Source: Methanolobus sp. UBA32
GTDB lineage: Archaea; Halobacteriota; Methanosarcinia; Methanosarcinales; Methanosarcinaceae
Assembly (NCBI GenBank): GCA_002507205.1
Contig: DAZF01000015.1
Span: 806-33,444, forward strand
DNA length: 32,639 bases
Direction of reading: 5' to 3'
The notes beneath the pieces are model-generated. The model worked only from the letters and a program-made list of their open reading frames with translations, had not been told where the DNA came from and made no database searches. Positions 24,857-32,639 of this stretch are shown piece after piece. Each line of letters begins with the position of its first letter. Within the stretch, counting starts at the first letter, position 1. The translations under genes and the position numbers were made by a program.

Positions 24857-27409
24857 ATGACACAACTCGATGTAAATTCGGAACTTGCAAAAGTAATCAA
24901 TGACAGCCCTGTAACTATTTTTATTTGGAAGCCAGAAGAAGGGTGGCCAGTAGAATTTGTCTCCGATAATGTAAGTCAGTTTGGATACTCATCCGAAGAT
25001 TTTCTTTCTGGTAAATTAAAGTATGAAGATATTATCCATCCTGATGACATTGAACATGTACGCAAAGAGGTTTTGGAATACTCTGAAACAGATGTTGATA
25101 ATTTCACTCAGGAGTACAGGATACTGACAGCATCAGGTGAGACCCGGTGCATTGATGACAGAACCATAATCAGAAGGGATGAGGATGGTAATATCCAGTA
25201 TTATGAAGGTGTCATCCTGGATATAAGCCAGCGAAAGTTCTCGGAAACAATCATTGATTGCCGCAATCAGGTTCTTGAAGCCCTGGCTTCAGGTGAAACG
25301 CTGAATGAGATTCTTACGCGTTTGGTGAGATCTACTAAAAAAATTATACCGGAAGCAATCGGTTTTGTCATGTTACTGGACAAAGAAAAGAAACATCTTG
25401 TTCATGCTATTTCTCTTCATCTTCCGGATTTCTACAAAAAAGCTATTGAAGGACTACCCATAGGTGAAGGCATTGGCTCCTGTTCAACAGCTGCTCACAC
25501 CGGGAAAAGGGTTGTTGTAGAGGACATAATGGAGCATCCTTACTGGAAAGACCTTAAGGAAATTGCAGCCCAAGCAGGCCTCAGGGCCAGTTGTTGTGAG
25601 CCTATAATAAGTTCGAATAATGAAGTCTTTGGGACATTCGGGATGTACTTCCACGAGCCACACAAGCCCACAAAGGAAGAGATCGATATCCTTAAAGCAA
25701 ACGCCAATCTCGCAGCTATCGCAATAAACAACAAGAGGGTATTGGATACTGCCATTGAATCTGAACAAAAGCTCAAGATAATTCTCAACAATGTAAACGA
25801 TCAGATATATATCAGCGAACTCGACGGGAAAGCCATCGCTGTAAATCAGGCTGTGGTAGACACATTGGGTTACAGCAAGGATGAGATGTTAAGAGCGTAT
25901 CCTTCCGACATTGTTCCATCAAAAGATGTACACCGTATATCAAAACTTATGAAGGAGATCGAAACGGATGGAAGAGCCATGTATGAAACCGAGGCGATTC
26001 ATAAGGATGGCAGGAAGATTCCGCTGGAAGTCAGTGCACGATTCATAATCTATGATGGGAAGAAAACCATCCTGTCCGTTGCCAGGGAGATCAGTGAGCG
26101 CAAAAGGGCTGAAAGGAAACGTCGTCTTGAAGAGGAAAGGCTTGAAGCGCTTGTTAAACTTAACAGTATGGCCGGTGCATCATTGAACGAGATCACAGAC
26201 TTTGCAAGGGAAGAAGCTGTAAGACTCACAGAAAGTTCACTTGGATACCTTGCATTTATGAATGCAGATGAAACTGCGCTCATTATGCATTCATGGTCAA
26301 AAAGCGCCATGAAGGAATGCGGTATCAAAGACAAACATTTCGTATATCCCATCAAGACCACCGGATTGTGGGGTGAAGCAGTAAGGCAGCGCAGACCCAT
26401 AATAACAAATGAGTACTCTCTTCCCAGTCCTATGAAAAAAGGATATCCTGAGGATCATGTGAAACTTACAAGGCATATGAATATCCCAATCATCGATGGT
26501 GACCATATCGTTGCAGTTGCAGGTGTTGGTAATAAAGAAGAGGACTACGACGAATCGGATCTGCGACAGCTTACCTTATTGATGCAGGGTATGTGGAACC
26601 TCATTCAAAGAAAACAAATAGAAGATGCTTTAAAGCAATATTCCGATGAACTAAAGACGGCAAATGAGGAACTACGGTCCATCAACAGGATGAAAACAGA
26701 ATTCATTGCAGAAAGGCTGGAAGATATATACGGCATTGAACGCTCAGAGTGCAGTATCCTTGATGATGAGATGATCAGGTCCATTGATGACCAGCAGGCA
26801 AAGGCTATCAATTCCGTGTTGCTCAACTCTGCAAGGTTAAAACGCCTGGTAAATTCACTTCTATATATGAGCCAGGAGCAGGCAGGAAAGATAGAATATA
26901 CCTTTTCCTGGACACAAGTTGACAAACTGGTATCAGAAGCTTTGATGAATCTGATATTGGTGATAGATGAGAAAGGAATTACTTTGGAAGTGGATGTGCC
27001 CGACGGGCTGCCGGCAATAAGGTCAGATAAGGACAAACTGACAGAAACATTGATAATTCTTATAGATAATGCGATAAAATTCACTCCAGAAGGTGGAAGC
27101 ATACATATAGATGTAAGTGAAGAAAGTGACAATCTACACTTGCGGATAACTGATACGGGACCAGGTATACAGAAAGACCTTATGCCGCATATTTTCCAGA
27201 AATTCTACCAGGTGGAAGACTCAATGAGTCGAATGTATCAGGGACTTGAATCCGGTCTGTACATCTGTAAGGACATAATCCTTGCGCATAAAGGCGAAAT
27301 TTGGATCGAAAGTCAAAAGGGTAAAGGAACAACATTCCACATAAAGCTTCCAACATGTATTGTGGAAGATGATTCCCACAATTTGTCAAAACGTGAGATG
27401 ATAAAATGA
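24857..27409 (+). CDS. PAS-GAF-PAS-GAF sensor kinase, MsmS-like
   Basis: An 850-residue cytosolic kinase. Domains in order: PAS (about 10-125), GAF (135-290), PAS (300-415), GAF (430-590), a coiled linker and DHp-like helices (590-680), HATPase (690-835) with N-box DNAIKFT, DTGPGI, and a degenerate second glycine box (GLESGLYI). The usual H-box phosphoacceptor is absent: the helix opens with MKTEFIAERLEDIYGIE and contains no histidine up to residue 680. The layout and the mts context match MsmS of M. acetivorans, which carries haem on a cysteine of its second GAF domain; here Cys488 (MKECGI) is the only cysteine in that domain. It probably senses redox state or methyl sulfides and signals to the regulator overlapping its stop codon. 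Confidence 0.88.
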   Translation: MTQLDVNSELAKVINDSPVTIFIWKPEEGWPVEFVSDNVSQFGYSSEDFLSGKLKYEDIIHPDDIEHVRKEVLEYSETDVDNFTQEYRILTASGETRCIDDRTIIRRDEDGNIQYYEGVILDISQRKFSETIIDCRNQVLEALASGETLNEILTRLVRSTKKIIPEAIGFVMLLDKEKKHLVHAISLHLPDFYKKAIEGLPIGEGIGSCSTAAHTGKRVVVEDIMEHPYWKDLKEIAAQAGLRASCCEPIISSNNEVFGTFGMYFHEPHKPTKEEIDILKANANLAAIAINNKRVLDTAIESEQKLKIILNNVNDQIYISELDGKAIAVNQAVVDTLGYSKDEMLRAYPSDIVPSKDVHRISKLMKEIETDGRAMYETEAIHKDGRKIPLEVSARFIIYDGKKTILSVAREISERKRAERKRRLEEERLEALVKLNSMAGASLNEITDFAREEAVRLTESSLGYLAFMNADETALIMHSWSKSAMKECGIKDKHFVYPIKTTGLWGEAVRQRRPIITNEYSLPSPMKKGYPEDHVKLTRHMNIPIIDGDHIVAVAGVGNKEEDYDESDLRQLTLLMQGMWNLIQRKQIEDALKQYSDELKTANEELRSINRMKTEFIAERLEDIYGIERSECSILDDEMIRSIDDQQAKAINSVLLNSARLKRLVNSLLYMSQEQAGKIEYTFSWTQVDKLVSEALMNLILVIDEKGITLEVDVPDGLPAIRSDKDKLTETLIILIDNAIKFTPEGGSIHIDVSEESDNLHLRITDTGPGIQKDLMPHIFQKFYQVEDSMSRMYQGLESGLYICKDIILAHKGEIWIESQKGKGTTFHIKLPTCIVEDDSHNLSKREMIK

Positions 27410-28191
27410 AATTGGCTCTTTTAGGCACTCTTTTTCTATCTGACAAAAGAAAAGACCTCCTCATCCTGCTAATAGAACGGCCTATGAATATCGATGAGAT
27501 TAAGAATACACTTAATGTCACTTCCAGTGCCATGATGACACAAATTAAGATTCTCATCGATCAAGGCATAATACTTTATGAGAGTGATTATTACATGCTC
27601 TCAAGCTTTGGAGAGGTAATCGTAAAGAAAATGATTCCTCTTTTAAACACCTTAATGGTCTTTGAAGATAATAAACAATACTGGGAAAATCATAAAGTGA
27701 AAGGTATTCCGGCACATCTTCTTGAGAGAATAGAAAAACTGGGTTCCTGTGAAGTTGTTGAGCCGGAACTCAACCGTATGTATGAATTACCGAAAAAGTT
27801 TACTGACAATCTTGTACAGTCAAAATACATCATGGAAATTTCTTCTTCATTCAGTCCGGCTTATCCCCATAAGTACATTGAACTTGCCAAAAAAGGTGTT
27901 CGGATCTCGCTCATAATAACGGAGTCAGTATTTGAAAGATTTGAAACGGAGTACTTCGAGCAATTGCGGGATTATCTCGGGATGGGAAATACTGAGCTTT
28001 TTGTGTGCAAAGAAGATATCGGTTTTGCTTCCAGCGTAGTAACAGACAGATTCATTTCATTGACCCTGTTCTATAAGACAGGCATGTTCCACAATCATGC
28101 TATGATGAGTTTTGAAATGAACGCATTGACCTGGGGGGAGGACATGTACCAGTTTTTCAGAAAAATATCACAAGAAGTGACAGGTATCTGA
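27406..28191 (+). CDS. Winged-helix regulator of the FilR1/Msr family
   Basis: A 261-residue transcription regulator. The N-terminal winged helix spans about 1-80 (RKDLLILLIERPMNIDEIKN, then SSAMMTQIKILIDQGIIL). The rest resembles the FilR1 middle domain of methanogen regulators (YIMEISSSFSPAYPHKYIEL, and FVCKEDIGFASSVVTDRFIS). It lacks a response-regulator receiver domain. In M. acetivorans, Msr proteins of this type activate individual mta and mts methyltransferase genes (established). Its ATG overlaps the kinase TGA in ATGA, so the two are co-translated. The mts fusion gene follows after a long leader, the likely target. Confidence 0.88.
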   Translation: MKLALLGTLFLSDKRKDLLILLIERPMNIDEIKNTLNVTSSAMMTQIKILIDQGIILYESDYYMLSSFGEVIVKKMIPLLNTLMVFEDNKQYWENHKVKGIPAHLLERIEKLGSCEVVEPELNRMYELPKKFTDNLVQSKYIMEISSSFSPAYPHKYIELAKKGVRISLIITESVFERFETEYFEQLRDYLGMGNTELFVCKEDIGFASSVVTDRFISLTLFYKTGMFHNHAMMSFEMNALTWGEDMYQFFRKISQEVTGI

Positions 28192-28557
28192 GATCCGGTA
28201 ATCATATAGGAGATATTTAATCCAGATATAATTCTACTTGTTTTGGTTTTACTTGTTTTGCCCTCAAAGGATCTTACTTGAATGTGTTTTATTTTTACGT
28301 TCATCAGATTAAAGCCATTAATTTGATTAAAGCCATTAATCTTATTGGAGTTCTTTCCTTTTGTTAACAGTGTTAATTTTAAAGTGTTCATTCATAGGAT
28401 TACGTTCTCTCTCAAAAAGACATGTGATTCATAATATTAAAGCGGTTAATAAATAACCAGAGGTTATGATATATACCTCAAGTGAAATACTATTCTTTGT
28501 TAACAGTGAGAAATGAAGGTCCACTGTTAAAATCTATCAAGATTTTGGAGGTAAGTT
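28192..28557 (+). promoter_or_regulatory. Upstream regulatory region of the mts fusion gene
   Basis: A 366-base gene-free leader. Elements in order: direct repeats TACTTGTTTTG (28235-28245, 28250-28260); two 16-base direct repeats at an 18-base period (28307-28340); the perfect palindrome TTAACAGTGTTAA (28364-28376); alternating half-sites GGTTA (28444-28448), ATAACC (28453-28458) and GGTTAT (28462-28467) directly upstream of a TATA box, ATATATA (28469-28475); then TTAACAGTG (28500-28508) and CACTGTTAA (28522-28530) near the expected transcription start. GGAGG precedes the ATG. The density suggests binding by an activator such as the neighbouring Msr-type regulator, but the protein-site match is inferred. 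Confidence 0.6.
28307..28340 (+). repeat. Two identical 16-base direct repeats
   Basis: GATTAAAGCCATTAAT occurs at 28307-28322 and again at 28325-28340, exactly 18 bases apart, upstream of the mts promoter. Spacing near two helical turns would place two protein sites on the same face of DNA. Confidence 0.8.
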
Positions 28558-30465
28558 ATGAAAACAGCAATCTTAAACCAATTAGCGGAAGCTGTGGTCG
28601 AAGGTGACGACGACCTGGCAGAAGAACTTGCACAAAAAGCCCTTGAAGAAGGTGTAGATCCTTATGAGGCAATTGTGGACGGACTTACAAAAGGAATGAT
28701 TATTGTAAGTGACAAGTATGAAAAGGGTGAAGCCTTTGTACCACACCTGCTCATCGCATCCGGTGCCATGTATGCAGGTATGGACATACTGACCCCACAT
28801 ATGAAAGTAGAAGAAGGTGCCGGAAAGCGTTCTATTGGTGTTATAGGAACCATCGAAGGAGATGTCCACGATATCGGAAAGAACCTTGTTAAGACAATGA
28901 TGTCTGCATCCGGCTTTGATATGGTTGATCTAGGACACGATGTGCCAGTCGAGAAATTCATTGAGGTGGCGAAGGAAAAGAAAGCAGACCTGGTTTCCAT
29001 GAGTGCCTTGATGACCACTACTATGACCAACATGGAAAGGGTAATTGAGATGCTGCAGGAGGACGGTATCAGAGATTCCCTTATAGTTATGATCGGAGGA
29101 GCACCTGTTTCCCCGGAATTCGCAGAAAAGATCGGTGCAGACTCTACACATCCGGATTCCATGGCAGCCACGGAATGGGCAAAGGATGCAGTAAGCAAAC
29201 TTGCTCCTGCTGAACAGAGATGGAGTGAGGAAAAAATCGCACTTGGTAAGGTCAAATACAGAGAGATTCTGTCTAAAAAGAAGGTCAAGGGCAAGACAGA
29301 TATCGGTCTGGAAACTGCAAAGCAGATCATTGCAGACTTTGAGAGTGTAGCTGTCAAGACGAAAGAAGAAATGACCCATATGGACAGGACACTGGCAGCA
29401 ATGGGCGACAAAAAGGTCGACAGATTGCCTGTATATCCGCTAGCCTGTGGAGTACTCAGGAAATTTGCCGATGTCAACTACAAACAATATGCCACTGACA
29501 TCAATGCGTTTGTTGAGAGTGCTTACCTTGGATCAAAATATCTGGATACGGACATGTTCGTAGGTCTCATTGATCTTTCTGCAACATCAGCTGACTTTGG
29601 ATGTAAGATAAAGTATCCTGAAGATGACACACCTTCATCTGAAGGGCATCTTGAGGCATATGAAAGTATAGAAGTTCCTGAGGTCAAGGAAGGTACCCGT
29701 GCCTATGAGCTTATTATGGCTTCCAAGGCTGCTACTGAGAAACTTAACAAGGAACTCAACACCCCATTTGTCGGATTCCATGAAGGGCCACTTCTTACCC
29801 TCACGCAGCTCATGGGTGCAGACCGTGTCCTGATGGACATGAAGACACATCCTGATGTGGTGCTTGAAGCTGTCCAGAAATGTACAGATTATATCTGCCA
29901 GGTATCTGAACTGTTCTTTGAAGAAAGTGCCTGTAATGCACTGTGTATCGACAACCTCTGGTCCAACAACGTGATCATGAGCGAGGAAGACTACTGGAAG
30001 TTCGATGGGAAGTTTGTACATGACCAGCACCTGCCAATCTTCAAACAATACGACCAGCCTTACATAATACACAACTGTGCAGATGCGGTACACTATGAAA
30101 CACAGATCAAGAAATTCGGAACTCAGTTGTACAGCTACGCATACTATCCAAAACTCAGGGGCAAGGGATCACAGAACTATGCAGACCTTATTCCAAAGTA
30201 TGGTGATATGTGTTGTATGATGGGAGAGGTCAATCCGGTAGAGTTCATGGATAATACCCCTGCAGGTGTTCAGAAGATAAAGGATGATACTAAGGATCTG
30301 CTTGCGGGTGTGCTTCCTGTACTCAAGGAGAACGGACTGCAATCCAAGTATGTAATGTCATCAGGTTGTGAGATCCCACCAGGAGGTCCTCTTACGACCG
30401 TGAAGGCAATGGTGGACACCGTAAAGGAACTGGGCCCTGACCTTCAGAAACAGATATTCGGATAA
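28558..30465 (+). CDS. Methyl-sulfide corrinoid protein/methyltransferase fusion (MtsD/F/H family)
   Basis: A 635-residue fusion. Residues 1-215 are a corrinoid-binding protein: a helical cap (EEGVDPYEAIVDGLTKGM) and a B12 domain with GDVHDIG (101-107), where His104 is the lower cobalt ligand. Residues 260-635 are a MtbA/MtaA-type methylcobamide:coenzyme M methyltransferase of the uroporphyrinogen decarboxylase fold. Its zinc ligands are His505 and Cys507 (HNC) and Cys604 (SSGCE). In M. acetivorans three such fusions act in dimethylsulfide and methanethiol metabolism; which paralogue this equals is not decidable here. The product would be methyl-CoM. It is preceded by a sensor kinase and a regulator and ends in a hairpin terminator. 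Confidence 0.92.
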   Translation: MKTAILNQLAEAVVEGDDDLAEELAQKALEEGVDPYEAIVDGLTKGMIIVSDKYEKGEAFVPHLLIASGAMYAGMDILTPHMKVEEGAGKRSIGVIGTIEGDVHDIGKNLVKTMMSASGFDMVDLGHDVPVEKFIEVAKEKKADLVSMSALMTTTMTNMERVIEMLQEDGIRDSLIVMIGGAPVSPEFAEKIGADSTHPDSMAATEWAKDAVSKLAPAEQRWSEEKIALGKVKYREILSKKKVKGKTDIGLETAKQIIADFESVAVKTKEEMTHMDRTLAAMGDKKVDRLPVYPLACGVLRKFADVNYKQYATDINAFVESAYLGSKYLDTDMFVGLIDLSATSADFGCKIKYPEDDTPSSEGHLEAYESIEVPEVKEGTRAYELIMASKAATEKLNKELNTPFVGFHEGPLLTLTQLMGADRVLMDMKTHPDVVLEAVQKCTDYICQVSELFFEESACNALCIDNLWSNNVIMSEEDYWKFDGKFVHDQHLPIFKQYDQPYIIHNCADAVHYETQIKKFGTQLYSYAYYPKLRGKGSQNYADLIPKYGDMCCMMGEVNPVEFMDNTPAGVQKIKDDTKDLLAGVLPVLKENGLQSKYVMSSGCEIPPGGPLTTVKAMVDTVKELGPDLQKQIFG

Positions 30466-30503
30466 GCAGGAACTATCACTTCCCCCTGCTTTTCCTTTTT
30501 TTA
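30465..30503 (+). terminator. Hairpin terminator after the mts fusion gene
   Basis: AGCAGG (30465-30470) and CCTGCT (30485-30490) with a 14-base loop, followed by T-rich sequence with a seven-T run. It starts at the last base of the stop codon. Confidence 0.65.
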
Positions 30504-30631
30504 TTCTCATACGTGATTTAAAGATTACTTTATGAGGTCTATATCCAACGAGGTGGTAAACCACCTGATCTCCACAAAGGGTGGTAGACCACCCTATCTC
30601 CACATAAACTCTCCACAAAAAGGTGATAATA
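30504..30631 (+). promoter_or_regulatory. HyuA-like gene leader with two tandem palindromes and a triple repeat
   Basis: Palindrome 1 is AGGTGGTAAACCACCT (30551-30566); palindrome 2 is AGGGTGGTAGACCACCCT (30578-30595). Their centres are 28 bases apart. Each is followed by ATCTCCACA (30568-30576 and 30596-30604), and CTCTCCACA occurs a third time at 30609-30617 just before the AAGGTG ribosome binding site. The CCACC arms could pair with that binding site, so either an operator pair in DNA or a translational switch in RNA is possible. Confidence 0.65.
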
Positions 30632-32566
30632 ATGAATCTCGGGCTTGGCATAGACACTGGCGGCACATATACAGATGCCGTGATCATGGACCTTGAAGAT
30701 GGATCAATAATAGATTCAAACAAAGCGCTTACTACTTACCCTGATCTGATAGCGGGTATAATTAATTCAATTGACGGCCTTAAAGCCGAATATCTTGCTA
30801 ATGTAAGATTCACTTCAGTATCCACCACACTTGCCACCAACACCACGCTGGAGGGTAAGGGATACCCGGCAGGCCTCATACTCATTGGCTATAATATATC
30901 CCGGAAAATTCCAACAGACCATATCCTTTCCATAGAAGGCGGGCATGATGCCGATGGAAATGAAATGGAGCCCCTGGGCAACCTGGGGAGTGTGAAAGAA
31001 TTTGTTACAATGAATCAGCACAAGGTCTCTTCCTTTGCTATATCATCATATTTTGGAGTACGCAATCCGGAACATGAACTTATTATCAAAGAGATGACAC
31101 AGGATCTGACAGATCTTCCTGTTGTTTGCGGACATGAACTTTCCATGGAGCTTGGAGCCTATGAAAGGGCTTTGACAGCACTTCTTAATGCCCAGCTGAT
31201 CCCGGTAATAGACCAGTTCATAAGGTCTGTAAGGTCTGTGATGCAGGACAAGAACATCAATTCAGTCTTGATGATGATGAGGTGTGACGGATCGCTGGTC
31301 AGGATCGAAGAGGCGCTTAAAAAACCAGTGGAATCCATTTTTTCCGGGCCAGCCGCAAGCCTGCTGGGTGCTGCACATCTAACAGGTCTTAAGAACTGCC
31401 TGACCGTAGATGTGGGAGGTACGAGTACGGACATCTCTATGATACTCGATGGCATGCCTGCTATCAGCAGTTCCGGTGCTGTGGTCGGTGACTGGGATAC
31501 AATGGTCAAGGCTATCAAAATGAACACTTCTGCCATTGGAGGGGACAGTCATGTATGGATGAAGGAAAAAGCGCATATGGGACCTAGCAGGGTCATACCC
31601 CTGTGTCTTTGCGCTGCTGAATTCCCGTCCATTATAAGTAAATTGCAGCATGCTGAAAAGGTCTCAAAGCGCATAATGAATGACATCATCCAGCCAACAA
31701 CATTTTTCATGTCCAATGGAGCAAAGTCCCATTCCCTGCACGCCTCTGGACTGGAGGTCGAAGAGATGGAAATATTCGATGCAATTACAGACGAACCATC
31801 TTCTATATCGGATATTGCCTCAAGGACAAATAAGCATGCTCTGATGTTCGAAGGTATCCTGAGAAAGCTCATACAGAAAAGATATGTAAGACAGGTGGGC
31901 TTCACCCCGACCGACGTCCTGCATGTGACCGGTGACTATACAAGATGGGATTCCAGTGCATCGATGCTGGGAGCCTCTATCCTTTCAGAATATACTTCTA
32001 TGGAACCCTTTGATCTCTGCGCCAAAATCAAAGAAGATGTTGCCAGAGAGATCGTACTCAATCTCATTGCACACTGTGCAGATAAAGTGAAGAAAACAGA
32101 TCTGGAAAAAATATTGAGCGGCACAGAACTAATGAAATTCACGATAAAGACCCCCGTGGTAATGGTTGGTGCTCCGGTAGCTCCATATTTGAAAGATATG
32201 AAATATTTCATTGATGCAGACATAAGGCTTCCGCAGTACCATGAAGTGGGTAATGCTGTAGGTGCCCTTGTCGGTAATGTGGTGTACAGGGAAGAAGTGC
32301 TGATAAGACCAGCTGGCTCGGGCAGTTCACAGTATCTGGTCTTCTCTGAAAAAGGAAGACAAATGTTCGATGATTACCAGGCTGCGCTTGACATGGCCAA
32401 TTCCCTTGTCAACAGCACAGTTTCGGAGTATATGTCCGGCTATGGATTAAGTATGGACAATGTAAATTTCAATCTTGAATACAATGACATCGGGAGTATT
32501 GGAACGGTGCCTCTTGAGACAAAAATAATAGGGGTGGCCGTTGGTTCCCCCAGGAGGGTAATATGA
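30632..32566 (+). CDS. Hydantoinase/oxoprolinase (HyuA) family ATPase-like protein
   Basis: A 644-residue protein of the ASKHA-fold HyuA family. The phosphate loops are GIDTGGTYTD (6-15) and VDVGGTSTDIS, with the family motif SVSTTLATN near 64-72 and FSGPAASLLGA before the second loop. A small helical segment (SSISDIASRTNKHALMFEGI) precedes FTPTDVLHVTGDYTRWDSSA, normal for the family. No HyuB partner is seen within the window. Known members hydrolyse ATP with oxoproline, hydantoins or acetone, and some related ASKHA proteins reactivate corrinoids. The location after a corrinoid methyltransferase makes an accessory role in methyl-sulfide metabolism possible, but this is not shown. The start is the ATG at 30632, after AAGGTG. 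Confidence 0.88.
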   Translation: MNLGLGIDTGGTYTDAVIMDLEDGSIIDSNKALTTYPDLIAGIINSIDGLKAEYLANVRFTSVSTTLATNTTLEGKGYPAGLILIGYNISRKIPTDHILSIEGGHDADGNEMEPLGNLGSVKEFVTMNQHKVSSFAISSYFGVRNPEHELIIKEMTQDLTDLPVVCGHELSMELGAYERALTALLNAQLIPVIDQFIRSVRSVMQDKNINSVLMMMRCDGSLVRIEEALKKPVESIFSGPAASLLGAAHLTGLKNCLTVDVGGTSTDISMILDGMPAISSSGAVVGDWDTMVKAIKMNTSAIGGDSHVWMKEKAHMGPSRVIPLCLCAAEFPSIISKLQHAEKVSKRIMNDIIQPTTFFMSNGAKSHSLHASGLEVEEMEIFDAITDEPSSISDIASRTNKHALMFEGILRKLIQKRYVRQVGFTPTDVLHVTGDYTRWDSSASMLGASILSEYTSMEPFDLCAKIKEDVAREIVLNLIAHCADKVKKTDLEKILSGTELMKFTIKTPVVMVGAPVAPYLKDMKYFIDADIRLPQYHEVGNAVGALVGNVVYREEVLIRPAGSGSSQYLVFSEKGRQMFDDYQAALDMANSLVNSTVSEYMSGYGLSMDNVNFNLEYNDIGSIGTVPLETKIIGVAVGSPRRVI

Positions 32567-32639
32567 GTACTTCACTGGAACATGTGGGAAACATGAATGC
32601 GGGAAATATGAATGCACTGGATAATATGGATGCACTGCA
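32563..32639 (+). CDS. Start of an unidentified gene (3' truncated by window)
   Basis: The ATG overlaps the TGA of the HyuA-like gene in ATGA, and GGAGGG lies six bases upstream, so this is a genuine, translationally coupled gene. Only 25 codons are visible. They are rich in Asn, Met and Ala with the motif NM(N/D)A occurring three times, which looks like a low-complexity N-terminus. No function can be assigned. Confidence 0.65.
   Translation, partial: MSTSLEHVGNMNAGNMNALDNMDAL

Noticed and set aside
28235..28340. CRISPR-like repeat array
   Set aside because: Only two copies of each repeat with 2-4 base gaps; no spacers of regular length and no cas genes.
28662..29477. A 271-codon minus-strand open frame inside the mts fusion gene
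   Set aside because: Antisense shadow; the plus-strand frame carries intact corrinoid motifs, and codon periodicity follows that strand.
30504..30631. Small RNA gene in the double-palindrome region
   Set aside because: No independent promoter or terminator separates it from the HyuA-like gene; treated as a leader or operator.

Overview
The window is a chromosomal segment of a methylotrophic methanogen of the Methanosarcinaceae (Methanolobus, Methanomethylovorans or Methanococcoides-like; the genus cannot be fixed from this sequence). The evidence is archaeal ribosomal proteins (eL7/L7Ae, eS28, eL24, eS6) and aIF5B, a minimal SufBC pair, bacterial-type DNA gyrase, an archaeosortase, and a corrinoid/methyltransferase fusion of the methyl-sulfide (Mts) type with a methanogen-specific regulator. 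Ribosome binding sites are mostly GGAGG/GGTG just upstream of starts. I found no tRNA or rRNA gene, insertion sequence, CRISPR array or intein.

Layout. (1) 1-2408: the C-terminal part of a surface protein with two DUF11-like repeats and a VPxxxP sorting tail, followed by an archaeosortase that probably processes it, then a small winged-helix protein. (2) 2585-5428: sufC-sufB and an exported protein of unknown function. (3) 5694-9322: the translation block rpl7ae, rps28e, rpl24e, ndk, infB, rps6e. (4) 9348-17114: an accessory block, the most interesting part. On the minus strand a 51-aa ribbon-helix-helix protein, an ESCRT-III/Snf7-like protein and a Vps4-like AAA ATPase with an N-terminal MIT-like helical domain form one tightly packed operon. 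Two further minus-strand genes follow: a two-TM protein with three beta-sandwich repeats, and a coiled-coil/winged-helix protein. Divergently, the plus strand carries an SPFH (band-7) protein and a membrane protein, both ending in the same kind of zinc ribbon. The shared promoter region holds a palindrome placed like an operator. (5) 17283-24488: a HEPN-like protein, an FMN split-barrel protein, pdxT-pdxS (PLP synthase) and gyrA-gyrB. (6) 24857-32639: a PAS-GAF-PAS-GAF sensor kinase, a FilR1/Msr-type regulator whose start overlaps the kinase stop, the Mts fusion protein, a HyuA-family ATPase and the start of another gene overlapping it.

How the genes may work together. Block 4 looks like a self-contained membrane-remodelling module: a polymer-forming ESCRT-III subunit, its disassembly ATPase, a membrane scaffold (SPFH), and membrane proteins with cytosolic beta-sandwich domains that could act as adaptors, under a dedicated small repressor. 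This is inference from domain content and gene order. Block 6 is a methyl-sulfide sensing and utilisation locus. The kinase resembles the haem-based redox sensor MsmS of Methanosarcina acetivorans, the regulator belongs to the Msr family that controls mts genes, and the 366-bp leader of the mts gene carries several palindromes and direct repeats suitable for regulator binding.
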